Below are positions 6,521-13,911 of a stretch of DNA of 14,692 bases, one piece after another; within the stretch, counting starts at the first letter, position 1; each line of letters begins with the position of its first letter. The notes under the pieces were generated by a model, which worked only from the letters and a program-made list of their open reading frames with translations, was not told the DNA's origin and did not search any database. Both the position numbers and the translations under genes were made by a program. Source of the DNA: Eshraghiella sp964405265 (GTDB lineage: Bacteria > Bacillota > Clostridia > Lachnospirales > Lachnospiraceae); NCBI GenBank assembly GCA_964405265.1, contig CAYONC010000024.1:1-14692 (forward strand), written 5' to 3'.

Positions 6521-6889
6521 ATGGCTCGTATCGCTGGTGTAGATTTACCAAGAGAAAAGCGTATTGAAATCGGCCTTACCTATATTTATGGTATCGGCAG
6601 AATCAGCTCAAACCGTATTCTTGCTGAAGCTAAAGTAAATCCGGATACTCGTGTTAAGGATCTTACTGATGAAGAAGTAGGCAGAATAAAAGATGTTATT
6701 GACGCAAGTCAGACGGTAGAAGGTGATCTCAGAAGAGAAATCGCCCTTAATATCAAGAGATTACAGGAAATTGGATGCTACAGAGGCATTCGTCACAGAA
6801 AAGGTCTCCCTGTCAGAGGACAGAAGACGAAGACAAACGCAAGAACTCGCAAGGGTCCTAAGAAAACAATCGCAAATAAGAAAAAATAA
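6521..6889 (+). CDS. rpsM: 30S ribosomal protein S13
   Basis: S13 lies in the head of the 30S subunit, contacts the P-site tRNA and forms bridges to the 50S subunit. The 122 residues start MARIAGVDLPREKRIEIGLTYIYGIG, the conserved N-terminal domain with its helix-turn-helix. The central part has VEGDLRREIALNIKRL, and the C-terminal tail is strongly basic (RHRKGLPVRGQKTKTNARTR, then KGPKKT and a lysine-rich end), as expected for the tail that reaches the tRNA sites. GGAGG is at 6506-6510. It is the first gene after the structured leader and the first of the rpsM-rpsK-rpsD-rpoA-rplQ series. Confidence 0.98.
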   Translation: MARIAGVDLPREKRIEIGLTYIYGIGRISSNRILAEAKVNPDTRVKDLTDEEVGRIKDVIDASQTVEGDLRREIALNIKRLQEIGCYRGIRHRKGLPVRGQKTKTNARTRKGPKKTIANKKK

Positions 6890-6935
6890 TACCCGATGAA
6901 TAAACGGGAACCCATAAGGGAGGTTAGTTTAAAAA

Positions 6936-7328
6936 ATGGCTAAAGTTACAAAAAAAGTGACAAAAAAGCGTGTTAAGAAAAACGTTGAACGCGGACAGGC
7001 ACACATTCAGTCATCATTTAATAATACAATAGTTACCATTACTGATACAGAAGGTAACGCATTGTCATGGGCAAGTGCCGGTGGTCTTGGTTTTAGAGGT
7101 TCAAGGAAATCTACTCCTTATGCAGCTCAGATGGCAGCGGAAACTGCTACTAAGGCAGCTTTAATACACGGTTTAAAATCAGTAGACGTAATGGTTAAGG
7201 GACCTGGTTCAGGTCGCGAAGCAGCAATTCGTGCACTTCAGGCATGCGGTCTTGAAGTAACGAGTATCAAGGATGTAACACCTGTTCCACATAACGGATG
7301 TCGTCCACCAAAGCGTAGAAGAGTCTAA
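6936..7328 (+). CDS. rpsK: 30S ribosomal protein S11
   Basis: S11 is on the 30S platform, near the E site and the Shine-Dalgarno/anti-Shine-Dalgarno helix. The 130 residues include a lysine-rich N-terminal extension (VTKKVTKKRVKKNVERG), the core HIQSSFNNTIVTITD, GNALSWASAGGLGFRGSRKS, TPYAAQMAAE and the highly conserved C-terminus DVTPVPHNGCRPPKRRRV. GGGAGG at 6918-6923 precedes the ATG by twelve bases, a little long. The 46-base gap after rpsM contains only a short CCCG/CGGG repeat. The next gene, rpsD, follows after 17 bases. Confidence 0.98.
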   Translation: MAKVTKKVTKKRVKKNVERGQAHIQSSFNNTIVTITDTEGNALSWASAGGLGFRGSRKSTPYAAQMAAETATKAALIHGLKSVDVMVKGPGSGREAAIRALQACGLEVTSIKDVTPVPHNGCRPPKRRRV

Positions 7329-7345
7329 TAGGAGGTGTTAAAGCA

Positions 7346-7939
7346 ATGGCAGTTAATAGAGTTCCTGTTCTTAAGAGATGCAGATCACTTGGACTTGATC
7401 CAATTTATTTAGGAATAGATAAGAAATCAAACAGAAAATTAGAAAGAGCCAACAAGAAGGTTAGTGAATACGGACTTCAGCTCCGTGAAAAACAGAAAGC
7501 AAAATTCATCTACGGAGTTCTTGAAAAACCATTCAGAAATTACTTTGAAAAAGCCGATAAAATGAGCGGAATGACCGGTGAGAATCTTATGTCAATGCTC
7601 GAACTCAGACTTGATAATGTAATATTCAGATTAGGATATGCAAGAACAAGAAAAGAAGCAAGACAGATAGTTGGTCATAAGCATGTACTTGTAAACGGAA
7701 AGTGTGTAAATATTCCTTCATACCTTGTAAGTGCCGGAGATACGATTGAAATCAGGGAGAAGTCTAAGTCTTCCCAGAGATATAAGGATATTCTTGACGT
7801 TACAGGCGGAAGAGTTGTACCGGAGTGGCTTGATGCAGACCAGGAGAATTTAAAAGGTTCTGTCAAGGCTGTTCCATCAAGAGAAATGATTGATGTTCCG
7901 GTTAACGAAATGCTTATTGTCGAGTTATATTCTAAATAA
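7346..7939 (+). CDS. rpsD: 30S ribosomal protein S4, zinc-free (C-) form
   Basis: S4 starts 30S assembly by binding the 5' domain of 16S rRNA; in many bacteria it is also an autogenous repressor. The 197-residue protein has the typical N-terminal domain and a clear S4 RNA-binding domain at about residues 86-150 (LELRLDNVIFRLGYARTRKE, then QIVGHKHVLVNGK). The N-terminal four-cysteine zinc cluster of the C+ form is missing: only Cys12 and Cys120 are present. The end PVNEMLIVELYSK is conserved. AGGAGG lies at 7330-7335. In B. subtilis rpsD is elsewhere in the genome; here it lies between rpsK and rpoA, as in Clostridia and E. coli. Confidence 0.98.
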   Translation: MAVNRVPVLKRCRSLGLDPIYLGIDKKSNRKLERANKKVSEYGLQLREKQKAKFIYGVLEKPFRNYFEKADKMSGMTGENLMSMLELRLDNVIFRLGYARTRKEARQIVGHKHVLVNGKCVNIPSYLVSAGDTIEIREKSKSSQRYKDILDVTGGRVVPEWLDADQENLKGSVKAVPSREMIDVPVNEMLIVELYSK

Positions 7940-8000
7940 TAATTTTTAAAATTATTGGATATGACGCCCTCAATATAAAACAACCCACAGAAGGAGGGGC
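7938..8000 (+). promoter_or_regulatory. AT-rich palindrome and possible SD-masking pairing before rpoA
   Basis: AATAATTTT (7938-7946) and AAAATTATT (7948-7956) form an almost gapless palindrome beginning at the last base of the rpsD stop codon. Further on, GCCCT (7966-7970) can pair with the GGGGC (7996-8000) that overlaps the rpoA ribosome binding site AAGGAGG (7991-7997), with one wobble. Either could tune rpoA translation relative to rpsD. The pairing is short and may be chance. Confidence 0.25.
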
Positions 8001-8005
8001 TTTTA

Positions 8006-8968
8006 GTGTTCGAATTTGAAAAACCAAGAATCGAAATTGAAGAGATATCTGAAGACAAAAGATATGGCAGGTTTGTAGTAGAACCACTTGAGAGAGGATA
8101 CGGCACAACACTTGGAAATTCTCTCAGAAGAATAATGCTTTCGTCTCTTCCGGGTTCAGCAGTGAGCCAGGTTAAGATTGAAGGTGTTTTACATGAGTTT
8201 AGTCCTATTCCGGGAGTTAAAGAAGATGTCAGTGACATCATTATGAATATCAAGAATCTTGCGATTAAGAATAACAGCACATCCAATGAACCGAAAATCG
8301 CATATATTGAATGTGACGGACGTGAAGGTGTTGTGACGGCAGCGGATATTCAGGTGGATTCAGATATCGAAATTCTTAATCCGGATTTGGTTATCGCTAC
8401 GATGAACGGCGGAAGTGACAGTAAATTGTATATGAGATTTACAATCACTAACGGCAGAGGTTACGTTAGTTCCGAGAAGAACAAGCGTGAAGGTACATCA
8501 ATCGGTGTATTATCGGTTGACTCAATCTACACTCCGGTTGAACGTGTTAACATGACTGTTCAGAATACCCGTGTAGGTCAGGTAACAGATTATGATAAGC
8601 TCACACTGGAAGTATATACCAACGGAACACTCTCACCTGATGATGCAGTGAGCCTTGCGGCAAAAGTACTTAGTGAGCATTTAAGTCTCTTTATTGATCT
8701 TTCAGAAACGACTAAGGACGTAAGTGTCATAGTTGAGAGAGAAGAGAGTGAGAAAGAGAAAGTTTTAGTCATGAACATAGATGAATTAGAACTTTCGGTA
8801 CGTTCATATAACTGTTTAAAGAGAGCCGGCATTAACACTGTTGAAGAGTTATGCAGCAAGACATCAGAAGATATGATGAAGGTAAGAAACCTCGGACGCA
8901 AGTCTCTTGAAGAGGTACTTGCCAAATTAAAAGAGCTTGGATTATCGCTTAGTCCAAGCGAAGATTAA
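8006..8968 (+). CDS. rpoA: DNA-directed RNA polymerase subunit alpha
   Basis: Alpha dimerises to start RNA polymerase assembly and contacts UP elements and activators. The 320-residue product begins with GTG at 8006, eight bases after AAGGAGG (7991-7997), giving the normal start FEFEKPRIEIEE. The N-terminal domain (about 1-230) has ERGYGTTLGNSLRRIMLSSLPG and the HEFSPIPGVKEDVSDIIMNI segment. After an acidic linker, the C-terminal domain (about 255-315) holds ELELSVRSYNCLKRAGINTV and a helix-hairpin-helix-like VRNLGRKSLEEV. Arg266 in SVRSYN corresponds to the DNA-contacting Arg265 of E. coli. It is followed after 17 bases by rplQ. The GTG start may keep expression below that of the flanking ribosomal genes. 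Confidence 0.98.
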   Translation: MFEFEKPRIEIEEISEDKRYGRFVVEPLERGYGTTLGNSLRRIMLSSLPGSAVSQVKIEGVLHEFSPIPGVKEDVSDIIMNIKNLAIKNNSTSNEPKIAYIECDGREGVVTAADIQVDSDIEILNPDLVIATMNGGSDSKLYMRFTITNGRGYVSSEKNKREGTSIGVLSVDSIYTPVERVNMTVQNTRVGQVTDYDKLTLEVYTNGTLSPDDAVSLAAKVLSEHLSLFIDLSETTKDVSVIVEREESEKEKVLVMNIDELELSVRSYNCLKRAGINTVEELCSKTSEDMMKVRNLGRKSLEEVLAKLKELGLSLSPSED

Positions 8969-8985
8969 CAAGGAGGAAGCAGCAA

Positions 8986-9522
8986 ATGTCAGGTTATAGA
9001 AAGCTTGGAAGAACAGCTGACCAGAGAAAAGCCTTAATCAGAAATCAGGTAACTGCTTTGCTTTACAATGGTAAAATTGTTACAACTGAAGCCAAGGCTA
9101 AAGAAGTCCGCAGAGTTGCTGATGGATTAATTGCACTTGCAGTTAAGGAAAAAGATAATTTTGAAACTGTTACGGTTACTGCAAGAGTAGCACGTAAGGA
9201 TAAAGACGGTAAGAGAGTTAAGGAAGTTGTTGACGGCAAGAAGAAGACAGTATATGACAGCGTTGAGAAAACAATCAGGAAGGATATGCCTTCAAGACTT
9301 CATGCAAGACGCCAGATGAACAAGGTTCTTTACTCAGTTACTGAAGTTCCTGCGGATAATTCAGGCAGAAAGAAGAATACCAGGACAGTTGATGTCGCTA
9401 ATAAGTTATTTGAAGACATCGCTCCTAAGTATGCAGGACGCAACGGTGGTTATACAAGAATCGTAAAGATTGGCCAGCGTAAAGGTGATGCAGCTATGGA
9501 AGTTCTTCTTGAATTAGTATAA
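8986..9522 (+). CDS. rplQ: 50S ribosomal protein L17, with internal insertions
   Basis: L17 binds 23S rRNA near the exit-tunnel side of the 50S subunit. The family core is clear: YRKLGRTADQRKALIRNQVT at the start, then TTEAKAKEVRRVADGLI, LHARRQ, and the conserved end YAGRNGGYTRIVKIGQRKGDAA. At 178 residues it is about 60 longer than the usual 115-125. The extra sequence is mainly one charged block at about residues 56-104 (rich in Lys, Asp and Val, including KDKDGKRVKEVVDGKKK) and a shorter one near 119-134. Both are in frame with no sign of a frameshift. Similar enlarged L17 proteins occur in Lachnospiraceae, which supports the lineage call. AGGAGG is at 8971-8976. Confidence 0.97.
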   Translation: MSGYRKLGRTADQRKALIRNQVTALLYNGKIVTTEAKAKEVRRVADGLIALAVKEKDNFETVTVTARVARKDKDGKRVKEVVDGKKKTVYDSVEKTIRKDMPSRLHARRQMNKVLYSVTEVPADNSGRKKNTRTVDVANKLFEDIAPKYAGRNGGYTRIVKIGQRKGDAAMEVLLELV

Positions 9523-9547
9523 TTCAGCAAGGCATAAAGAGTGTAAT

Positions 9548-9584
9548 CAAGACGAGTGTTGCAATGCATCATTCGTCTTGTTTT
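9548..9584 (+). terminator. Rho-independent terminator after rplQ
   Basis: CAAGACGA (9548-9555) and TCGTCTTG (9573-9580) form a perfect 8-bp stem that can be extended inward by G-T, T-A and G-C pairs and, past one mismatch, by T-A and G-C. Four T residues follow (9581-9584). It lies 26 bases after the rplQ stop and ends the alpha operon; the short T-run suggests partial readthrough into the ecf genes. Confidence 0.7.
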
Positions 9585-9608
9585 GCTATACCGGAAGGAG
9601 AGCGGAAA

Positions 9609-10460
9609 ATGGGAATTGTCATAATGGAGAATCTCGCATTTGACTATATACGGCGTGATGAAAACGGGAATGTTGAGGATGTGATTGCGGCACTCAGCGG
9701 TGTCAGCATTAATATCGAAAAAGGACAGTTTGCAGCAATTCTGGGACACAACGGTTCCGGAAAATCCACACTTGCAAAACATATAAATGCGCTTCTTACT
9801 CCGACGGAGGGCAGGGTATATACTGATGGAATGGACACCTCGGATGAGAATAACAAATGGAAAATACGTCAGAAGGCAGGTATGGTATTTCAAAATCCAG
9901 ATAATCAGATAATCGGAATAACCGTGGAGGAGGAAGTTGCCTTCGGACCGGAAAATCTCGGAGTGCCGGAACAGGAAATTGAAAAACGTGTAAACGACGC
10001 TCTTGGAGCGGTTCACATGGAAAATTTTAAAACCGATTCGCCGAACAGACTATCAGGCGGTCAAAAACAAAGAATCGCAATAGCAGGTGTCCTTGCAATG
10101 AAGCCTGAATGTATAATACTGGATGAACCTACGGCAATGATTGACCCCGTAGGGAGGAAAGAGGTAATAAATACGATAAGGGAGCTGAATAAAAAGGAAA
10201 AGGTAACTGTTATCCTCATAACACACAGTATGGAGGAAGCAGTTTTTGCAGATAAAATATTTGTTATGGATTCCGGAAAAGTAGTCATGGAGGGAACGGC
10301 AAGGGAAATTTTTTCCCGCGTAGAAGAGTTGAAAACCATGGGACTTGAAGCACCGGCTGCGGCGGAAATGGCACACAGACTGAGAAAAGCCGGCTATCCG
10401 GTAAGAAAGGACATTCTTACGAATGAAGAACTTGTGGAGGCAGTATGTCAATTATTTTAG
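9609..10460 (+). CDS. ecfA1: ECF transporter ATPase subunit A1
   Basis: This is one of the two ATPases that power energy-coupling-factor uptake of vitamins and cofactors. The ATG at 9609 is chosen because GGAAGGAG (9593-9600) precedes it; an upstream ATG at 9564 falls inside the terminator hairpin. The 283 residues carry Walker A GHNGSGKST (46-54), Q-loop Gln95 in VFQNPDNQ, signature LSGGQ (148-152), Walker B ILDEPTA (170-176) and the switch histidine His206 in ITHSME. The D-loop reads MIDP rather than the more usual LDP. The gene overlaps ecfA2 by 16 bases. Its place after rplQ matches the classic Firmicute order. Confidence 0.96.
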   Translation: MGIVIMENLAFDYIRRDENGNVEDVIAALSGVSINIEKGQFAAILGHNGSGKSTLAKHINALLTPTEGRVYTDGMDTSDENNKWKIRQKAGMVFQNPDNQIIGITVEEEVAFGPENLGVPEQEIEKRVNDALGAVHMENFKTDSPNRLSGGQKQRIAIAGVLAMKPECIILDEPTAMIDPVGRKEVINTIRELNKKEKVTVILITHSMEEAVFADKIFVMDSGKVVMEGTAREIFSRVEELKTMGLEAPAAAEMAHRLRKAGYPVRKDILTNEELVEAVCQLF

Positions 10461-11311
10461 ACAGAGTTAATTATGTATATAACGAAGGTGATATACGCAT
10501 CAGACATGCCTTAAAGGATATTAATCTTGTAATAGGTGAGAATGAGTTTATCGGAATAATCGGCCATACAGGCTCGGGAAAATCAACGCTTTCGCAGATT
10601 ATAAACGGTCTTCTGGTTCCGTCTTCAGGTCACGTTTATTACAATGGGCAGGATGTGCATGAACCTGATTTTGATATAAAGAAATTACGTCAGAAAGCAG
10701 GACTTGTGTTTCAATATCCGGAGCATCAGCTTTTTGAAAGTACCGTTTTTAAGGATGTGTGCTTTGGACCGGAGAAGCTCGGACTTGACCGGAAAGCGTC
10801 GGAACTCAGGGCATTTGAAGCCCTTACGCTTGCCGGACTTGATAATGGACTGTTTTACCGCTCACCGCTTGAATTGTCGGGCGGACAAAAGAGGAGAGCT
10901 GCCATTGCATGTGTTCTTGCCATGAAGCCGGAAGTACTGATACTGGATGAGCCGGCTGCCGGACTTGACCCGGGCGGAAGGAAAGAAATACTTGATATGC
11001 TGAAATCACTCCGTGAAAATAAAAAAATTACCATAATTCTGATAACACACAGTATGAATGAAGCAGCAGAATATGCGGAACGCATTGTAGTTATGAATGA
11101 CGGAGCCATGGTGTATGACGGAGACAGACGCTCGGTTTTTTCAAAGTATAAAAAGCTTGAACAGATTGGACTTTCTGCACCGGATATCGTATACATAATG
11201 TCAGCATTAAAGCAGAGAGGCTTAAATGTGGACGATGGTGCATTAACCATGGACGAAGGACTTGAGGGCGTGATTAATGCACTTGAAAGGAAAGGGATTT
11301 ATCGGTGTTAA
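10445..11311 (+). CDS. ecfA2: ECF transporter ATPase subunit A2
   Basis: This is the partner ATPase of EcfA1; the two form the heterodimer that drives EcfT. The 288 residues include Walker A GHTGSGKST (40-48), Q-loop Gln90 in VFQYPEHQLFE, signature LSGGQ (144-148), Walker B LILDEP (165-170), D-loop GLDP and switch histidine His202 in LITHSMNEAAEYA. The YPEHQLFE sequence after the Q-loop is characteristic of EcfA2 rather than EcfA1, which has NPDNQ here. The start lies 16 bases inside ecfA1, with GGAGG at 10436-10440 as ribosome binding site. The end overlaps ecfT by seven bases, so all three subunits are translationally coupled. Confidence 0.96.
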   Translation: MSIILDRVNYVYNEGDIRIRHALKDINLVIGENEFIGIIGHTGSGKSTLSQIINGLLVPSSGHVYYNGQDVHEPDFDIKKLRQKAGLVFQYPEHQLFESTVFKDVCFGPEKLGLDRKASELRAFEALTLAGLDNGLFYRSPLELSGGQKRRAAIACVLAMKPEVLILDEPAAGLDPGGRKEILDMLKSLRENKKITIILITHSMNEAAEYAERIVVMNDGAMVYDGDRRSVFSKYKKLEQIGLSAPDIVYIMSALKQRGLNVDDGALTMDEGLEGVINALERKGIYRC

Positions 11312-12120
11312 AGGATGTAACATTAGGACAGTATTATCCGGCGGATTCGGTTATTCACAGACTGGATCCGAGAGTGAAATTATTCGGAACGGTTGTTTTT
11401 ATAGTATCCCTGTTTTTGGCTAAAAATCCGGTGGTATATATCATTGCAACAGTTTTTCTGATATGTGTCACAGTCTTTTCAAAAGTACCGGCAGGTTATT
11501 TTTTTCGCGGACTGAAAGCTGTTATGGCAGTTATAATTATAGGTATGGTGTGTAATCTTTTTTTTACAAAAGGCGACCCCGTTTTTGAAGCAGGAATAAT
11601 AAAAATTACGCGTGAAGGAATTGAGCAGTCCCTGTATATGGGTATCCGCATGGTGTATTTAATTATCGGTTCGTCATTAGTTACATACACGACTACACCG
11701 AACAATATTGCCGATGGACTTGAAAAGTCATTGCGGGTATTGAACATTATTAAAGTGCCGGTGCATGAGATATCCATGATGATTTCCATAGCTTTGCGCT
11801 TTATTCCGATTCTTGCAGAGGAAGCAGGCAAAATTATGAAGGCACAGGAGGCAAGGGGTGCAGATTTTGAAAGCGGCGGTTTAATTGTAAGAATAAAATC
11901 AATGGTGCCGATTATTGTACCGCTTTTTGTTTCCGCAATCAGGCGTGCCTGTGATCTTGCAGCAGCAATGGAAGCACGCTGTTACCGTGGCGGAAGAGGC
12001 AGGACAAAGCTTCATCCTTTAAGATATTCAGCTGTTGATGCGGCTGCATACATTACTCTGGCTGCATATCTTGCGTGTATTATTGCGGCAAAGGTGTTAT
12101 GGAACAGATTTATCATATAG
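11305..12120 (+). CDS. ecfT: ECF transporter transmembrane subunit T
   Basis: EcfT is the membrane scaffold that couples ATP hydrolysis by EcfA1/A2 to movement of the substrate-binding S component. The 271 residues start at GTG 11305 (overlapping the ecfA2 stop) and open with the typical LGQYYPADSVIHRLDPRVKL. Membrane segments are evident near residues 25-60, 70-90, 112-130 and 245-265. The two cytoplasmic coupling motifs are EARG at 182-185 and EARC at 223-226; the second usually ends in Gly. No S component is encoded nearby, which fits a group II (shared) energy-coupling module that serves several dispersed S proteins. The probable ribosome binding site is GGAAAGGG (11289-11296). Confidence 0.95.
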   Translation: MLKDVTLGQYYPADSVIHRLDPRVKLFGTVVFIVSLFLAKNPVVYIIATVFLICVTVFSKVPAGYFFRGLKAVMAVIIIGMVCNLFFTKGDPVFEAGIIKITREGIEQSLYMGIRMVYLIIGSSLVTYTTTPNNIADGLEKSLRVLNIIKVPVHEISMMISIALRFIPILAEEAGKIMKAQEARGADFESGGLIVRIKSMVPIIVPLFVSAIRRACDLAAAMEARCYRGGRGRTKLHPLRYSAVDAAAYITLAAYLACIIAAKVLWNRFII

Positions 12121-12132
12121 GAGGTCGGGAAT

Positions 12133-12870
12133 ATGAGAGTAATGCTTCAGATTGCTTACGACGGAACAAATTACTCAGGCTGGCAGATTCAGCCTGATGC
12201 CGTTACCGTAGAGGGAACTGTCAGAGATTCACTGAAGAAGCTTTTTAAGGCAGACATTATAACGGCGGGGGCAAGCAGAACGGATGCAGGTGTCCATTCA
12301 TATGGAAATCTTGCTGTATTTGATGCAGATACACATATGCCGGCTGAAAAAATCAGCTATGCCCTAAATTCCTATCTTCCTGATGACATACGGATTATCT
12401 CATCCTGTGAGGTTGAATCCGAATTTCATCCGAGAAACATGAAATGCAGAAAGACCTACGAATATAAAATCTGGAATGACAGGGTCGAAAATCCCGTCAT
12501 GCGGCTCTACAGTCATTTCTGCCATGTAAAGCTTGACGTGGATGCCATGAAGAAAGCGTGTACATATTTTATCGGAGAGCATGATTTTTCCTCTTTTTGT
12601 GCATCAGGAAGTCAGGTTCGCGACAGAATAAGAACAATATATGATTTACACGTGAAGCGGGAAAACAGTCTGATAACCGTCAGAGTGACGGGAAACGGGT
12701 TTTTGTATAATATGGTAAGAATAATTGCCGGAACGCTGATAAGGGTGGGAGAGGGCAAAACAGCTCCTTCAGAAATACCCGGAATCATAGAAGCAACAGA
12801 CAGACGGTATGCAGGTCCCACGGCTCCGGCTAAGGGCCTTGCACTGGTGGAAATACAAAGAATTCAATAA
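12133..12870 (+). CDS. truA: tRNA pseudouridine(38-40) synthase
   Basis: TruA converts uridines 38, 39 and 40 of tRNA anticodon stems to pseudouridine. The 245 residues match the family. The catalytic aspartate is Asp51 in the motif GASRTDAGVHS, and other conserved parts are the N-terminal LQIAYDGTNYSGWQIQP, the FHPRNMKCRKTYEYKIW region and the C-terminal GNGFLYNMVRIIAGTLIRVG. AGGAGG at 12119-12124 overlaps the ecfT stop, so it is probably cotranscribed with the ecf genes. Its place between ecfT and rplM is the standard Firmicute order. Confidence 0.97.
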   Translation: MRVMLQIAYDGTNYSGWQIQPDAVTVEGTVRDSLKKLFKADIITAGASRTDAGVHSYGNLAVFDADTHMPAEKISYALNSYLPDDIRIISSCEVESEFHPRNMKCRKTYEYKIWNDRVENPVMRLYSHFCHVKLDVDAMKKACTYFIGEHDFSSFCASGSQVRDRIRTIYDLHVKRENSLITVRVTGNGFLYNMVRIIAGTLIRVGEGKTAPSEIPGIIEATDRRYAGPTAPAKGLALVEIQRIQ

Positions 12871-12877
12871 AAAACAG

Positions 12878-12906
12878 TTGACACGTAGGTAAGGCTATTA
12901 TATAAT
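12878..12906 (+). promoter_or_regulatory. Consensus sigma-A promoter for rplM-rpsI
   Basis: A perfect -35 hexamer TTGACA (12878-12883) and a perfect -10 hexamer TATAAT (12901-12906) are separated by 17 bases. Transcription would start near 12913, giving a leader of about 143 bases before rplM. This is the strongest promoter-like sequence in the window and separates rplM-rpsI from truA, which ends eight bases upstream. Confidence 0.9.
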
Positions 12907-12912
12907 GTTTAA

Positions 12913-13055
12913 CTGTGGCGACATTTAGAATAAAATGTTTTTCCATGGCCCCGGAAAGGCATTTTGAATAAATTATCGGTGCTTAAGGTGACGGACACAC
13001 CGGATGTGCCGGGCTGACAAATTTATATATCTGACAATCTCAAGGAGGTAAACCA
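12913..13055 (+). promoter_or_regulatory. Structured rplM leader, candidate L13 leader
   Basis: A 13-bp stem with two internal G-T pairs joins 12932-12944 and 12953-12965 around an eight-base loop. Further on, GGACACA (12993-12999) pairs with TGTGCC (13005-13010) around CCGGA, with one bulged A. Alternatively TCGGTG (12976-12981) pairs with CACCGG (12998-13003); these two folds exclude each other. The rplM ribosome binding site AAGGAGG is at 13042-13048. A family of L13 leader RNAs is known upstream of rplM in low-GC Gram-positives, thought to mediate autoregulation by L13. I infer membership from position and structure, not from a covariance match. Confidence 0.5.
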
Positions 13056-13484
13056 ATGAAAACATTTATGGCAAGTGCATCAACAGTTGAGAGAAAATGG
13101 TATGTGGTTGATGCAACAGGATATACATTAGGACGTCTTGCTTCTGAAATCGCTAAGGTTTTAAGAGGAAAGAATAAGCCTGTTTTTACACCGAGTGTTG
13201 ATACAGGTGATTATGTAATAGTAGTTAATGCAGAGAAGGTTAAAGTAACAGGAAGAAAGCTTGACCAGAAGATTTATTACAGACATTCAGATTATGTTGG
13301 AAGTCTTAAGGAAACGACTCTTAGGGAAATGCTTGCAAAGCATCCTGAAAGAGTAATTGAATATGCAGTAAAGGGAATGCTTCCAAAAGGACCTTTAGGA
13401 AGAGAAATGTATACTAAACTCCACGTTTATGCCGGACCTGACCACAAGCATGAAGCTCAGAAGCCGGAAGTATTAACATTTTAA
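13056..13484 (+). CDS. rplM: 50S ribosomal protein L13
   Basis: L13 is one of the earliest 50S assembly proteins and binds 23S rRNA. The 142 residues are the standard length. Conserved segments are RKWYVVDATGYTLGRLASEI, LRGKNKPVFTPSVDTGDYVI, VNAEKVKVTGRK, YYRHSDYVGSLKE and the C-terminal GMLPKGPLGREMYTKLHVY. AAGGAGG at 13042-13048 precedes the ATG. It is the first gene of a two-gene operon with rpsI, driven by the promoter at 12878-12906. Confidence 0.98.
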   Translation: MKTFMASASTVERKWYVVDATGYTLGRLASEIAKVLRGKNKPVFTPSVDTGDYVIVVNAEKVKVTGRKLDQKIYYRHSDYVGSLKETTLREMLAKHPERVIEYAVKGMLPKGPLGREMYTKLHVYAGPDHKHEAQKPEVLTF

Positions 13485-13503
13485 TTAGAAGGAGGAAATT
13501 ACA

Positions 13504-13911
13504 ATGGCAGCTAAGAAATCAGCAGGCGCAAAGTTCTATGGAACCGGAAGAAGAAAAAGCAGTATTGCAAGAGTATATGTATCAGCCGGTACAGGTAAGA
13601 TTACAATTAACAAGAGAGATATAGACAGCTACTTCGGTCTTGAAACACTGAAGGTTATCGTAAGACAGCCGCTCGTAGCTACGGATACGCTTGATAAGTA
13701 TGATATAACCGTAAATGTACATGGTGGCGGAACAACAGGACAGGCAGGAGCAATCAGACATGGTATCTCAAGAGCGCTTCTTAAGGTAGACAACGATTTC
13801 AGACCTGTTCTCAAGGCAGCAGGATTCCTTACAAGAGATTCAAGAATGAAGGAACGTAAGAAATACGGTCTCAAAGCAGCACGTAGAGCACCGCAGTTCT
13901 CAAAGAGATAA
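13504..13911 (+). CDS. rpsI: 30S ribosomal protein S9
   Basis: S9 lies in the 30S head; its extended C-terminal tail reaches the P-site tRNA. The 135 residues include FYGTGRRKSSIARVYV, the GGGTTGQAGAIRHGISRALL core and the conserved basic C-terminus with RDSRMKERKKYGLKAARRAP and a final QFSKR. That ending is intact, so the gene is functional even though what looks like an integrated element begins right after it. AGGAGG is at 13490-13495. The gap from rplM is 19 bases. No convincing terminator immediately follows. Confidence 0.98.
   Translation: MAAKKSAGAKFYGTGRRKSSIARVYVSAGTGKITINKRDIDSYFGLETLKVIVRQPLVATDTLDKYDITVNVHGGGTTGQAGAIRHGISRALLKVDNDFRPVLKAAGFLTRDSRMKERKKYGLKAARRAPQFSKR

Noticed and set aside
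6892..6925. CCCG/CGGG and AACC/GGTT pairings between rpsM and rpsK
   Set aside because: The stems are only four base pairs, so there is no good evidence for a terminator or regulatory fold.
7675..8286. Long - strand open frame across rpsD and rpoA
   Set aside because: It is antisense to two highly conserved genes, and its low-complexity Ser/Leu/Ile-rich translation looks like a shadow.
9559..9592. Possible promoter for ecfA1 (TTGCAA ... TGCTATACC)
   Set aside because: The spacer would be 22 bases, and the elements lie within the terminator hairpin; too weak to call.
9450..10016. Long - strand open frame over rplQ and ecfA1
   Set aside because: It overlaps clear coding sequence and the terminator hairpin on the opposite strand, with no family features.
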